Assembly: GCA_030052745.1 (NCBI GenBank)
Contig: JANBVO010000065.1
Coordinates: forward strand, 62,001-126,000
Reading direction: 5' to 3'
Length of the DNA: 64,000 nucleotides
Origin: Pleurostoma richardsiae
Lineage: Eukaryota; Ascomycota; Sordariomycetes; Calosphaeriales; Pleurostomataceae
Positions within the stretch are counted from its first letter, which is position 1. The number at the start of each line of letters is the position of its first letter. Both the position numbers and the translations under genes were made by a program. The notes below the pieces were generated by a model. It had not been told where the DNA came from. It searched no databases and was given only the letters and a program-made list of their open reading frames with translations. This document shows positions 46,199 to 57,865 of this stretch, in pieces.

Positions 46199-46489
46199 GG
46201 TTCATGTTTCCGAGGTGTTGCTCTTCGACTTCTGGTGTCTAGGGTTGGAGTTGGTGAACGTGGCATAAAAGTGCTCGAACTGTTATAGCGTTGGGAGGTG
46301 AAGACACGAACTGGGCGCTAAAATGATGCTTTATGATGGAATATCCATTCAATCTGACATCTGCGATGAGATATGCAGAATGCAGAATCATAAAAGCGTC
46401 TTCTAGCTACGAACTCCGTTCCATGATATCCTGGGGTCCCGGCATCACCATGCGGTCTATACCTCAGCCATCAACCCTTCGTCTATGAT

Positions 46490-47540
46490 CTATGCACCAA
46501 GCTTGAAAACGTTCGGCTCTAGCCCCGTGGCCCCCACATCCACGCGGAACACGCCGCCCCCATATTCCTTGCTCTGCTCATCACCGTCCTCGTCGGCCGC
46601 AGAGGTGATGAACAGTTCCGTGCCGACGAACTGGGGGCAGGTGATGTTCCTGGTGGGCAGCTTGACCACGCCGATCAGGTTTCCCTCCGGGGACAGCTTG
46701 AGGACCCGACTCTCGCCGTAGACGGCCGTCCACATGTTGCCGTCGGCGTCGATGCGGTGACCGTCCGGCTCGCCCGACCCGTCGTGCTGGTAGAAGACGC
46801 GCTCGCCCGAGACGCTGCCATCCTCGGGCGAGTAGTCGTAGGCGTAGATGGTCCTTATGTTGGAGTGCGTGAAGTACATGGTCTTGCTGTCTGGAGACCA
46901 GCTGATGCTGTTGGGAATGGTGATGCCCCCCTTGAACAGAATCCTCGGCTTGTTACCGTCGAATCTGTGGAGGCCACCTAGAGGAATGATAAGGTCAGGC
47001 ATTTTCCCACTCAAAATAGCGAGCTGAGAATGGCAGACGGCAGAGTCCCGAAGCGCTTCGAGCCTCGAAGCTGACCCCAACGCGCGCAATGGGAAACAAC
47101 TTACCCTCGGATTGGAAGGGGCCCAGCCCAAAGTCCGTCATGGTCCCAAGCCAGAAACGGCCATGAGGATCCACGTTGCCGTCATTACTTCTCAGACGGG
47201 CATTATCAGGTTGGCCAGGAGCAGCGATCTTGGCCAGATACTCGTACTCGCCCGTGGTTCGGTCCAGCAGCGCAATGCCGTACTTGACTGCGATGAGGAT
47301 CTTGTCCTTCGGCTCGTGACCCTCCACATCGGCCGTCACTGTGACTGGCGTGTCCAGCTGAATCGTGGTTAGGGACTCCGGCCCAGCCTTCAGGGAGACC
47401 GTATGGACCCTCTGCTTCTTGATGTCGACGAAGCGCAGTGTGTTAGTCGCCTTCTCGTAGTAAGGCCCCTCACCGAGACCACAGTGCAGATTGATGTATG
47501 GCTTCATCACCTGCCATGTCTGAATGGTTTCGTCCGCCAT
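46490..47540 (-). CDS. SMP-30/regucalcin/gluconolactonase-family protein
   Basis: CDS complement(join(46490..46977, 47105..47540)), 307 residues; the intron is 127 nt. SMP-30 proteins are six-bladed beta-propeller lactonases with one divalent metal in the centre, opening sugar or other lactones. The metal ligands are recognisable: Glu24 in GLGEGPYYE, Asn168 in IPNSISWSPDS, and Asp217 in GEPDGHRIDADGNMW. The substrate-binding SNDGNVDPHGRFWLGTM (Asn119) is also present, so the protein should be active. No signal peptide is seen, so it is probably cytosolic. The fungal substrate is unknown. It is convergent with the methyltransferase gene, which does not suggest a shared pathway. Confidence 0.9.
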
Positions 47541-50500
47541 CTTGCCAAGTCGAAGAGCGCGTCGGCGATGAAAGAGCGGACTTGTTACCTGGACAGTGGC
47601 GGTCTAACTGAGGTTATGAAAGTTGCGCTTCGCACTCCTAGACCTGCAGGATCGGTTCGGCTGAATGAGACGTTGCGCGGCTGAAATGCCGGGAAGTCGT
47701 AGTGGCAGGTTGTAAACTCGGCGGCGATACTTATGCAGCGGAGGCGATCATCAGCAATGGTCCGTAGCAGAGATTTGCGACTGGATGAGCCGATGGGGAA
47801 AAGCTCTTGCAAGACTGATATCTGAGAGAGATGCCACTTAAGCAGCGGAGCAGAGAGCCGGTTACGGAAGCATCCTTTTCTCTTCCCGCCATTGCGGAAG
47901 TCAGCTCTGGGCCAGCGCGACTGGCGTCGGCGCGGAAGCCGGGCCTTAGATCCGCGCTTATCGCTCTCCATCCGCGAAACACTGGGAAAATTGGAGACGG
48001 CGGAGTCGTGTATGGAGAGCCGCGGGATCGAGGTCAAGAAGAGACACAGACCGCAACTCGAGAAAGAGACGAAATTTACCTAATTGAGTGCGCGCGATAC
48101 CCTCGTTCCATTCTCATCTTCAGCCACACCTGCTCAACAGACCAAGAGCATGGTACATGTGGGCGGGCTACCACACGGGGAGATCCGTGAACAGCCTACC
48201 TACTCAGTCAGGTACCGGCGCTACTCCTGACTTCAGAAGGACGCCATGCATTCGACCTGATCAGTTCGCACCAAAAGCGCCCAATGGGACGTCTTCTGCG
48301 CCTCAAGATCTCCGGTCTCCCACCTCCCGGGGATGCGGAACTCCACAGCAGACGAGTCGGTGAACCGCCCGGGCAGTTTCCACACGTTCGGTGAGAAAAA
48401 TGCGTGACAGGATCCTGCAGACGACGCGAACTGCGTTGCCTCGCTAACTACCCCGATAAGGCTGGTGATCGGCGGGGGTATAGGTGGCATTTATTATTGC
48501 ATGCTGTAACAGTGAGGCTATTGAAGGTCAAAGCTTCCTGCGCTGACCGAACCCGGTCTGACTAGGCTCAACCTGGGAAACGATATCAGACGATGCCGCA
48601 AATGTCGGGCGTCACCAAGCCACCCCAATGACTCCGCGCCCAATTGGCCGCCGTGGTTGGTTGTCTGCACGAAATGGGAGGCGGCCGCGAACGTGCGATC
48701 CACGCCTCAATTCTTTCCGGCCCTGCATGGGTGTGTTGTGCTTCCTTCAGGAGAGAGGCTTGGGGAGCCCCCTCCCCCCTTCTTTTGTGACTGGTCTACT
48801 TCCACCTTCGCAGAAGCTGGAGAACCCCAGACACATGATCACCAGCTGACGCAGGTGTTTCCCGCTGGTTCTCCAAGGAAGAGTGTGTGCAGCCAGAGTT
48901 CTCGAAGCCCTGTCCCTGCCCAGGTCCTTGGAACAGGCGAAGCCTTGCTGCCCAATGGAGCCCGACAGGCGGTGAGCTGGCTGGCTGGGCACCAACTGAA
49001 CCGTCATCTTCCAAAGGGGTGACGCTGAGTTGAGCTCAGGGCGCCAGGCGCTGGTGGTGGTCGCTCTAGGGGGAGGGGGCAAGGCCCGGGGCCCGCACCC
49101 GGATCTGGTGTTCCAAAGACCTCCAGCCCTTGGTCTTCCAAGCCAAGATCGGCACCTCTTTCTAGTGACGTTTAATAAACGTCCATCCTCAATATCCAAA
49201 GGTATAAGCTGACCAACGTCGGCACCGGACAGGCTTCCGATGACGATCCTTAAGTGCTCTGAATGCCACCCGCCTCGGCCAGGGATTAGCAAGTAGATGA
49301 ATATCTCGTTCGCTCACTCGCATGAATATTGTCACTGATTGCCAGTGCAGCGAGAAAATGAGGAAATAAGGCGGACTAGGAGGGAGGGGACTTGTGCTCC
49401 CGCCGCGGGTGCGTGCATTGCATTCCGCATAATGAGATGGTGCCACTGTCTTCCTCTGGGAGTGCGCGTTGTGTTACTCGTCACAAATCACACAGTGAAG
49501 CTGTTTTATTATTATCCTCGCGGCGGGCTGCACAGATCGCTTTTTGGGCAGGGCGAGCGAAGCTAGCGCCCTGTTATGCCTCGACTGGTTGTCAGTTGTC
49601 AATCCTCCTGCTTCCCGCCCATTCCCTGCATGCAGACCGGTCGGTGCGTTAGTCTGCAGCATATGCAATGCATGCCATTCCGCGGCCAGTTCGCTCGGAG
49701 CTAAGCCCACTCAGATCTGCTCCTGTAAGAAGCCTGATTCAAGATAGTAGCTGCCGAACAGGGACGGAAACCTGTGTTCTGCCATTTGTTTGACGCAATC
49801 TCTGCTCTTTTGGCATCAGGTTATCAAGTTGACGCCGCGCGGCGGACAAGGCAGGACATCCGAATGAGTATTGGCCTAGCGAAAAGAAGCGAGGGACGGG
49901 CCGATATAGTGTAAATAGCTCAATTGAACAAGGACCAGGCAACTTGAGCTCCGGAACAGAAGTAATTAGTACTTCGCTTACGAAGCGTCCATTATGATCT
50001 TCCGCGTACAGTGTACGAAGGTGCAAGAGGGAGATCAGGCGTCGATAAGACGGAGCCTGATGAGCAGCTCGCGATCATCGCCATAATGGGAGTGGAAGAG
50101 CGCGGCCCAGTCGTGATGGGGCCGACGAAATTGTCGAAGTCTAGCTGTGTGCTCAATGCTCACACTAAATGTCAAGTGCCACGCGAGCCGCCAGGATCCT
50201 CGTATGCGCTGCATTCGACGAGCATGTTCGGCAGAAAAGTGTCTCGCCTTGGCCTCGCGAACTTCTCTCATACGTGGGGGTCAACTGCCGCCCCGTGTAT
50301 TGAGTTTGCCGTGTCAAGATATGAGACATGAGGCCTTCCTTCGGAAGCGATTCCAAGTCCAGACAGTACCATAACGAACGCATCAGAGGCTCAGAGACTT
50401 CGCGGCTTCGGAAATGTTAGCTTTTCCCGAGCGTCGTAGTCAAGGCCGCGCCATAGGCAGCGCAAAGCCAGGGCTGACACGGCCGTGTCGTCACACCCTC

Positions 50501-53500
50501 TTATTAAGGATTTTGTCTCTGTTTCTGTTTGTCCCAAGGACCCGTTCTCTTCTGCGCGAGTGCTCTTCATCATGACTGATTGACTGTCTTACCTCGCCCC
50601 GTTCCGATGCTAACTTCTCGATATTCCGTGCATTTGGTTTTACACGCTTGCTAGTGGCGGAGCAGCGGCGGATGGTGTGGGTTGTCGGCGAGTTCCCGGC
50701 GCCCCGTGGCGCCAGGTTCTTCTGCATTCATATTTCCGAAGTACTCCGTATTACATCAGTAGTTAGAGTAGTCGACCGAGCATGACCCTTGACTGACGAA
50801 GGAGGAAAAGGGGAGGCAGGCCTTACACGCTTAACGTTAAGGCCAGGAACAGTGCAGCAGAGAGTTGCAATGCGAACGCCAAACCCAGGGTTGTTGCTTG
50901 GTCACGAGGGTGCATAGGGCCTTTGGGTCGCCCAAATCGATCTTTGAGTTCCCTTCTGTCATTTCTCAGGTATAACGACGTTTCAATTGGCGTCCCAATA
51001 CAACGGCGAGTGAGATTGCCCAAATTTGGTCCGAAACCATGATCGAGGTTCTTGGTGGCTGGAGAGGTCAGGGTGCCGATGTACGAAGAAGCTAAGTGGT
51101 ATTACGGAGTAATCCGTATATTGCGAGAAGGTACTGGAACGGTGAAGCATACCCGTCGACTTGGCTGTTGAGTAATTTCCCATCTCCTCCCGAGTGCCGC
51201 GGACTCAGAGCCTTCCCTGGCAAGGTTAATAATAGTCAACACTGCCGGGCAGCAAATTTGTTGGATGTATGTTCCTCCACACGACCAGGCCCCCGTTACC
51301 ATAATAGCGTGAAGTATCCGCACTTGAGGCCTTGCGGTTTTCCTCGGCTATGATGACCCGTGCAAATCTGGGCACCCCTTAACCCAAGACTGCGGATCCG
51401 CGCGATCCGTCTCGGTACCCCGGGATGGGCGGAGTAGTCCTGAACTGCTGGGGTGCGCGATGCTCGAGCGGTCGAGACTTTGTCGAAACACTTCCCTCCT
51501 TCAGCTGGGCAGCAGCACACGTGCGTGGTGCGCCCGGCCGCATTTGAGGCCGCAGAGACGTCGTTTAGTAGCACAGGAAGCGAAGGAGAGCGGGAAAGTT
51601 AGGCAGCCGACCGGGGCCGACCAAGATTTGCCTTGTTGGCCCTTGCATAGGCCATGCATGCCCTCTCCCGTTGCCCGCATGCACGGCGCCCTGTCGTTCG
51701 GGAAGAGCTTGACATTAGCCGACATGCAATATGACGACGAGGGTGACTCGGACCCAACCGCGACGCCTGCTGCCGGAGAAGCTGCAAGAAGGGGACAGCG
51801 CGTTGAACGCCACGATCATCCTCATCCCCCGTGAAGGCGAGCATTCGCCTACAACAACGGTTGCGACACGTACCACCGTACTAGTGCAGGTATGTCACAG
51901 AGACGGACGCACGACAGACCGAAGATATTCAGGAAACATTGGTGTCATTGCCGAGTCCTGGCCGAAGTGGGCCGGCCCTTCCTTATTAGTCGCACCGCAC
52001 GTACAAAGTTTAGCGGATCCGGGCCACTGGTAAGATGACTGTCAGAGAGCATCCATGATGGAGGGCCATGTACTATGTATGGAGTACCTATTTGCGTACT
52101 CAGGTACCTGGAGGTACAGCATATGACTGCAATCCCGTACAACAGATTTCCGTCCCGCATGCCATTTGCGTTCCGGACGTGAAGTCTCGAGCTGCGCTCG
52201 TTACCTACATTAGGTACCACTCCTTGCTGGCAAATGAATTGATCGACTCTTTGAGAAGGGAATCGCACAGGCACGGAAATGGGCTTATATCGTGTAACAG
52301 ACCAAGACTGACAAATGCTGGTCCGACCTACGAGCAGGTACACCGCAGTCCGGGGAAGTTGGCCGCACGCACAGATAAGTAGGTGTGTATACTTCACGCG
52401 GAAATTACACTGTAGACCGACTGCGTCTTTTCGCCAGCGACCTGAAGTTAATAGTCTAGTAGGTCCTGCACACCTAGAATATAACACTAAGGTTCGTGGC
52501 AGACTAAAGAGGGCGAATGGCGAGCAATGGCCCAGCATGGAAGCAAGGATTTGACGAAAACAGGTAGAGGTGATGGAGACGGAGATTAGTCTGATAGGGA
52601 AAATAGCACTGTAGTCCAGGGTGGTATCTACCTGCCTGTACCTTACTTTACGCAGTGCTAGAAACGGTCGTGACGTTCTACATGGGGAGGGAGCTGCTTC
52701 CACCTCCTTCCGCCTTCCGCGAGACGCAGGGGATACCTTACCTTGACACAAGTTGCTTCATCTTCCTCGGTACCGAGTACTTGCACTGCTCGTTCCCGCG
52801 ACGAAGGATGGCAAGTACTGTACAGGCAGCAGCAGACATGAGCTAATGGAAGGCACGATGCGGCGGCAGACGGTATGTACTGGCGTGTACTTGACATGAT
52901 ATCGTACTCCGAGAACCTTCAGCAGCGCCAGCCAAAAGGCACCAGGAGAAGCCGTGGATTGATAGAGTTTTAGTCTGTCACACATCCAGCTGCTAACCCA
53001 ATGCCCTCTCGTCCTGCCGCTTCACTCGAGTGTGGCGTGCGTAGGACCATTGGGAACTACTCCGAACAAACACCTACGTACACAGATCGAGTGCGACCAT
53101 CTCCGGCTCGTCCACGGGCCACCGCATCTTGTACACCGTGTGATGCGCAGGCTGCGAGGGCGGAGGTACGGCGGTTTAATATGTCATGAGCCTGGGATGG
53201 TATACAGAGTGCGCTGCCTGGAACAGTTGTCTCCGATCATCGCCCGTTTCCCGAACTCTTGGAAAGAGGAGCCAGGCAGTCCTTCGATTCTCCCGCTGCG
53301 AATGCCAGCAGAGCGCTCGCTCCTGGGGGTCCCCAGTCTCTTGGCATTATGGGATAGACTCCGCATCCAGGGGTGCAGAGAGTCTTCTAGGCAAATTTCT
53401 CGACATAGCACGGCTTCTTGATCAGGTACAAACTCGCTGGTACTTGGCGGATCATCATCAGTCGTGCGAACGGTTTGGATCATCATCACGATGGATGTAT

Positions 53501-56053
53501 CTCAGTATCTGGGCACAGGCTGGCGCCCAGACACCGGTGGGAACCTTTCGTGGTCGTTGCTGCCGCGAGACCTAACGGGGGTGATGCTGTGGAGCCCAAC
53601 AACAAGGGACTTTGGCCTGCTCTTGGGAGCTCCAAGCGGCAAGCTGAGGAGGAATGCTGCCCGAGCTCTCGCCCCCCAAGCACGGGTAGCATGACGCTGC
53701 CCGTAACCGTCTGTGGCGCATCTGGCGGTTAGCTCTTCCGCCTCGTTGTCTCTGGGGAGGTAGCAATGGGTTCTCCGCAGCATTAGCAGAGCCGTAGGAG
53801 AAGTACCGAGGCTTCTTGATATCTCTGGGCAGATCCCTTGAGCGCAGGCGGGGACAAGTCCCGGAACGAAGTTATCGGTAGGGACCCAGTATTGATCATC
53901 GCCCTAGAGGAGCGAAGCCAGTCTCTGTTTCGCTCTGGAGCGCCCGACGCGGCGGACGGGGACGTCACGGGTCCTTGGGCTGCATCAGCTTGATCGCTCG
54001 CTCACCGGGCCCTCCCTATTTGCCGCGTGAGGTTGTCCGTCCTGCCGGTACCCACACTGACCTGGGGATTGGAGCGCACGTCTACTCACCGCTCGCAGAC
54101 TGCAGGAATGCTCCGTTTTCTAGCCTGCGTTGCCTTACGAAGGGGCTAGACGTTCCTGGCCGTTGCTCTCTCACCGGTATTGCCTCTGCTGACTGCTCGT
54201 CATTTAGCCATGCCTGTCATCTTGGGCGAATGAGGTAATACGTAGTACGTCAACAGCACACAGCCAGGCTCTCTCCATCATCCTCATTGGCACCGCCGCC
54301 CGTCATCTCTCATCAGCAGCAGTCTGGCCGCTGCACAAGGGAAGGTGGATGGCTGAAGAATGGGCTGAGACCGGGTGCCTTCTAGAATACACGCACTACG
54401 CGGCAGTCACAGCAGCATGACAGGCCGGCCGGGTTACCGGCTCACCCGCCAGGATACGAATGTCACCCGCCTACGCTACAGCATGCGGCAAAGGAGTGCC
54501 ACACGCGCGTGACCGAGACTGCACCCCCAAGAGGTGGGTAACGAAGCAGACCGCTGCGTATGAATTTTCTCACGCATCAAGCTCTGCCCAGTGGCAGGAG
54601 AGAAGGTGGGAAAAAAAGAAAGAGAAGCCCACATCATCGTCCAGCTCTAGTTAGCTTCGTTGAACCAACCATTTCCAACCGAAGGAAGCATCCATCTCTA
54701 AGCCCTGTCCTCTATTAGCACCACCACGCCAGGCCAGGGTCTTCCCCCTGGCTGGTACCCTGCACCCCAGCAAGCATCCACAATACATGCCCAAGCTAAC
54801 TGCCCGCCTCCGTGCCAGCTCCTGACCCTTGCTCGCTCCCAAGCAACACTGCAACCCCCCGATAAGAAATGGGCATGGGACACAGTAGGAGGAAGGTAAA
54901 TGACGGAAAAAACAAAACAAGTAGCTCCCCTTCCTGCCCGAGAGTCTGGAGGGGTCGCTCTGCTGATATGCCGCACCGCGAGGGAACTTACACCGAATCA
55001 TCCAACCCTTTTCCCACCAAGTCACCCAGTCTCTTCCGCTGCGTCCCGAAAATATCGACGGATTGCAGCTAGACAGTGAGTCGCTGACTGGCCCTGACAC
55101 GACCGTCTTCGTCTTGTCGTCGTCGCCGTCGCCGTCGTCGAGAGATCACGTATCGATCCAGGAACCTGGCCAGCTACAACGCCCCCCTCGTACACACTTG
55201 CACAGCACCTCGGAGCTCGACGACAGAATTTACGAGGCGAGGAAGGCGAAAGACCTACTTGGCTGGATGACCTGCCCGTCGCGCTCCGGTCCCTCCTAGC
55301 GCTCTAGGGCTTTCGTAGCCATTCAGTGCTCAGGGCTTCGCCTGAGGATCATGACTGGTCGGCTCTGCAGCGTCGAATCCCACCAGTCAACCACAGCTAT
55401 CCATGCCCCGATTTCCCACAGCACTTCGCCTGTCATCACTCTCGGATCCGTCAACATACTTATTTCGTGCAGCTTGAACCCGCTCTTCGTCGAAGTAGTT
55501 ACATACGGGCCATCCCCCTTCGTTTCCTGGTTGCCTGTCCCCCAGCCTACCCACACAGCCAGGGGTGACTGTTCCGTCCTCCAACAGTCTAAGGGGATCT
55601 TCTACCCGCCATCGGCTTGAAACGATTTGTTCTAGGTTGCTTTCTTATAGTTGCTCACAGCGGAAACATCAGCCCACACACACGGCGAATATCAAGCACC
55701 CAAGTTCTAGTCGGCGGCCTGGCGGAGCGTCCACGACGCATCTCGTCCGGCCACGAAACACGAATTCCCAATAAGCCCGTGGATCGAGGTTCTTGGAGCA
55801 ATCTTTCGCCGTGGCTGTCCATTCAGTACCCTGGCGTCCCAACGACCCTCCTCGGGGTCGGTTTGACGGAGATTACCGGGATCGCTCGGTGGGGGCTACT
55901 GGTCCTCCAGACAGCTCGCCCGGTAGTCTTGGAGGCGACCAGCTTCAAGGTGTAGACTTTAAGCTAGAAGCTGGCTCCTGGTTGTCGAAATCGAGCCGTG
56001 GGGGTCAATGTCCGGGTCATCACGACCACCCGGCCGAAGGGGAACAGGATCCG
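47541..56053. other. Very long gene-free region upstream of the bZIP gene
   Basis: 8.5 kb without any protein frame that I can support; if the bZIP reading frame really extends upstream, about 8.2 kb. Open frames are short, overlap on both strands and have no domain character. Composition is near the window average, not AT-rich, so it does not look like a repeat-induced-mutation relic. There are inverted TACGGA/TCCGTA words at 51103-51118, TACTCCGTA at 50742-50750, and many GGTACC/AGGTAC words around 52080-52220. No tRNA, rRNA or transposon was recognised. It probably holds distal regulatory DNA or noncoding transcripts of the bZIP gene. Confidence 0.5.
51103..51118. repeat. Inverted repeat TACGGAGTAATCCGTA
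   Basis: Two six-base arms (TACGGA and TCCGTA) are separated by GTAA. The related word TACTCCGTA occurs at 50742-50750, and TACTCCG also near 52905 and 59652. Words of this kind are frequent in intergenic DNA of many filamentous ascomycetes; their function is not known to me. Confidence 0.6.
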
Positions 56054-57865
56054 ATGTCGCAGAGGGGATCTGCGCCTCGCCCTCCTTCCCGCCGTACCTC
56101 AAACTCCCCGTCAAGAGATGTGAATGCATCAGCCTCTGTCCGACCTGGACCGTACACGCGCGATGACGATTCTGCCAGATCTCTCCCCATACCTAGCGGC
56201 GTGCCGGCAGGCATTGGGGGGGAGGGGGCTGAGAACACCGGGCCCAGGGTAATCGGCGTCCATAACATCCTTAACCCCTCAGATCCCCGGACGTCCTACT
56301 CTGGGAGTCATCCATCTCTCGGGCGAGGTGCTGACAATCCTAGCCCTTCTTCTAACATGCCTGGACGTCCCTATGGTAGCGGTCTCTCTCCTCATTCTGC
56401 TCCTTTCCACAGCCTGGAACAGCCGCAGAACCGGTCAGCAGTCAGCACACCGACACCGATACATGCGACATCGTCTGGACCTCCACCTCCCCCGGATCGA
56501 GGTTCATCTCCCCTCCCGCACCTGTACCCTAGCCTGGGACCCGGTCCGAGACGGATCTTGACGCCGAGATCTCCTCGCGTAGCCAGCCTGAACCGCGCGC
56601 TAGGAAGAAGGCCGGTAGAGACGCAGCCCCCACTGCCATTTCCGCCGCACCCAGCACTGCGATCAGGGGTATCACCACCAGAAGCACCTCCCCTTCCTGG
56701 ACCACCGAGTCAGGCATTGCCAGCGTATCACCCCAGCGGCCAACCCCCTGCTTCTGGCCCCGCGGCAACATCGCCTAGGTCGGTGTCTCAACCGCTTCTA
56801 GGGAGCATACCCCCTTATGGGCAAGGACAAGATCTCCTGCGGACTCCGGGTGGTGGAAGGGAGCCGCAGGGTAGAGGAGCGGGTTTTGTCTCTGGGACTG
56901 GCTTTCCTCCTGGCCTCTCACAAGCAAGGAGCCTCGGAGCTTTGGGTACTTCTGGTGGAGAAGGTCTTTGGTCATCAGCCCTGATGAGTTCCCTACAAGG
57001 AGGAACTGGGCAGAGAGGTGTCACTCCTTCGAATGCACAGCATGTCCTCACGATAATACCAAGCTCTGGGGAGGAAATACATGTCCCAGTTGACGTGCAC
57101 CAGGCGTCGAAACAAGCAGACGAGAAGAGACTCCGCAACGCGGGTGCTTCTGCCCGGTTCCGAGCACGAAAAAAGATGAAGGAGAAGGAGACACAGGGCG
57201 AAAATCAACGACTGGAGACACAGAATCGTGAGCTCGAACGAGAAGTCCAGGAGCTTCGAGCGGAACGCGACTTCTACAGAAGTGAACGGAATCGGTTGCG
57301 AGACATCATTTACAGGACCCCTAGCATCCGAGAACTTGCAGAAACAGGCCCACCGAGCCCATCATCAACTCGAAGCGGAGGATCTTTAGGCGGTCCAGGA
57401 CAGGGAGGAACTCTACATGGCTCCGGCTCCTACGTTTCCGAAAGTAACCCTCTTCTTCCCCCTCTTCCCCACCCCTTACACCCTGCCCCTTTCACAGGCA
57501 ACGACCCCTCGCTAGAGCCGCCGGCGAGAAGACGACGCACCGAAGGCGCCCCCGAATTCACGACTCCGTCTTATGGCACGCCGACACTTCTGCCGAGCAC
57601 TCTGCCCCCGATACCCGCGCCACATCATGGCGTCGCCCCGGTTCCCCTGCCATCTACCTCCCCAGGCGGCGGACGACTACCCCCTTTACGCTTAGAGCCC
57701 CCCCTTGGCTCTCCAACATCGGAACAGCCTCCTATTCCTGGCGCGCCCACGACTGCTCTTCCAGCCCCGCCTCAGGTTCAATACCCGCCATATAGCCGGG
57801 CGCCACATGAGACAGGCTGGGCCACAGCCCCTCGAGGATCGCACAATGATGGCTCGACGCGGTAG
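56054..57865 (+). CDS. bZIP transcription factor
   Basis: From the first in-frame ATG, 603 residues in one exon. The bZIP domain is near residues 350-420: the basic region has Asn362 in RNAGASARFRARKK (N-x7-R signature) and a following zipper with heptad positions L, L, L, Y, L in LETQNRELEREVQELRAERD. The rest is Pro/Ser/Gly-rich and disordered, with a conserved-looking segment PRVIGVHNILNPSDPR near the N-terminus. It should bind DNA as a dimer in the nucleus; the regulated pathway cannot be told. The frame remains open upstream to about 55787 with protein-like composition (PWRPNDPPRGRFDGDYRD), and a CAG acceptor candidate sits at 55824-55826, so the true N-terminus may be longer and come from a spliced upstream exon that I could not place. 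The 8-kb empty upstream region suggests elaborate regulation. Confidence 0.82.
   Translation: MSQRGSAPRPPSRRTSNSPSRDVNASASVRPGPYTRDDDSARSLPIPSGVPAGIGGEGAENTGPRVIGVHNILNPSDPRTSYSGSHPSLGRGADNPSPSSNMPGRPYGSGLSPHSAPFHSLEQPQNRSAVSTPTPIHATSSGPPPPPDRGSSPLPHLYPSLGPGPRRILTPRSPRVASLNRALGRRPVETQPPLPFPPHPALRSGVSPPEAPPLPGPPSQALPAYHPSGQPPASGPAATSPRSVSQPLLGSIPPYGQGQDLLRTPGGGREPQGRGAGFVSGTGFPPGLSQARSLGALGTSGGEGLWSSALMSSLQGGTGQRGVTPSNAQHVLTIIPSSGEEIHVPVDVHQASKQADEKRLRNAGASARFRARKKMKEKETQGENQRLETQNRELEREVQELRAERDFYRSERNRLRDIIYRTPSIRELAETGPPSPSSTRSGGSLGGPGQGGTLHGSGSYVSESNPLLPPLPHPLHPAPFTGNDPSLEPPARRRRTEGAPEFTTPSYGTPTLLPSTLPPIPAPHHGVAPVPLPSTSPGGGRLPPLRLEPPLGSPTSEQPPIPGAPTTALPAPPQVQYPPYSRAPHETGWATAPRGSHNDGSTR

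Noticed and set aside
51460-51834. Frame of 124 codons in the long gene-free region
   Set aside because: No domain, no ATG-flanking context and overlapping frames on both strands; probably chance.
47541-56053. Relic of a transposon or repeat-induced-mutation region
   Set aside because: Composition is not AT-rich, and no terminal repeats or reverse-transcriptase or transposase motifs were seen.
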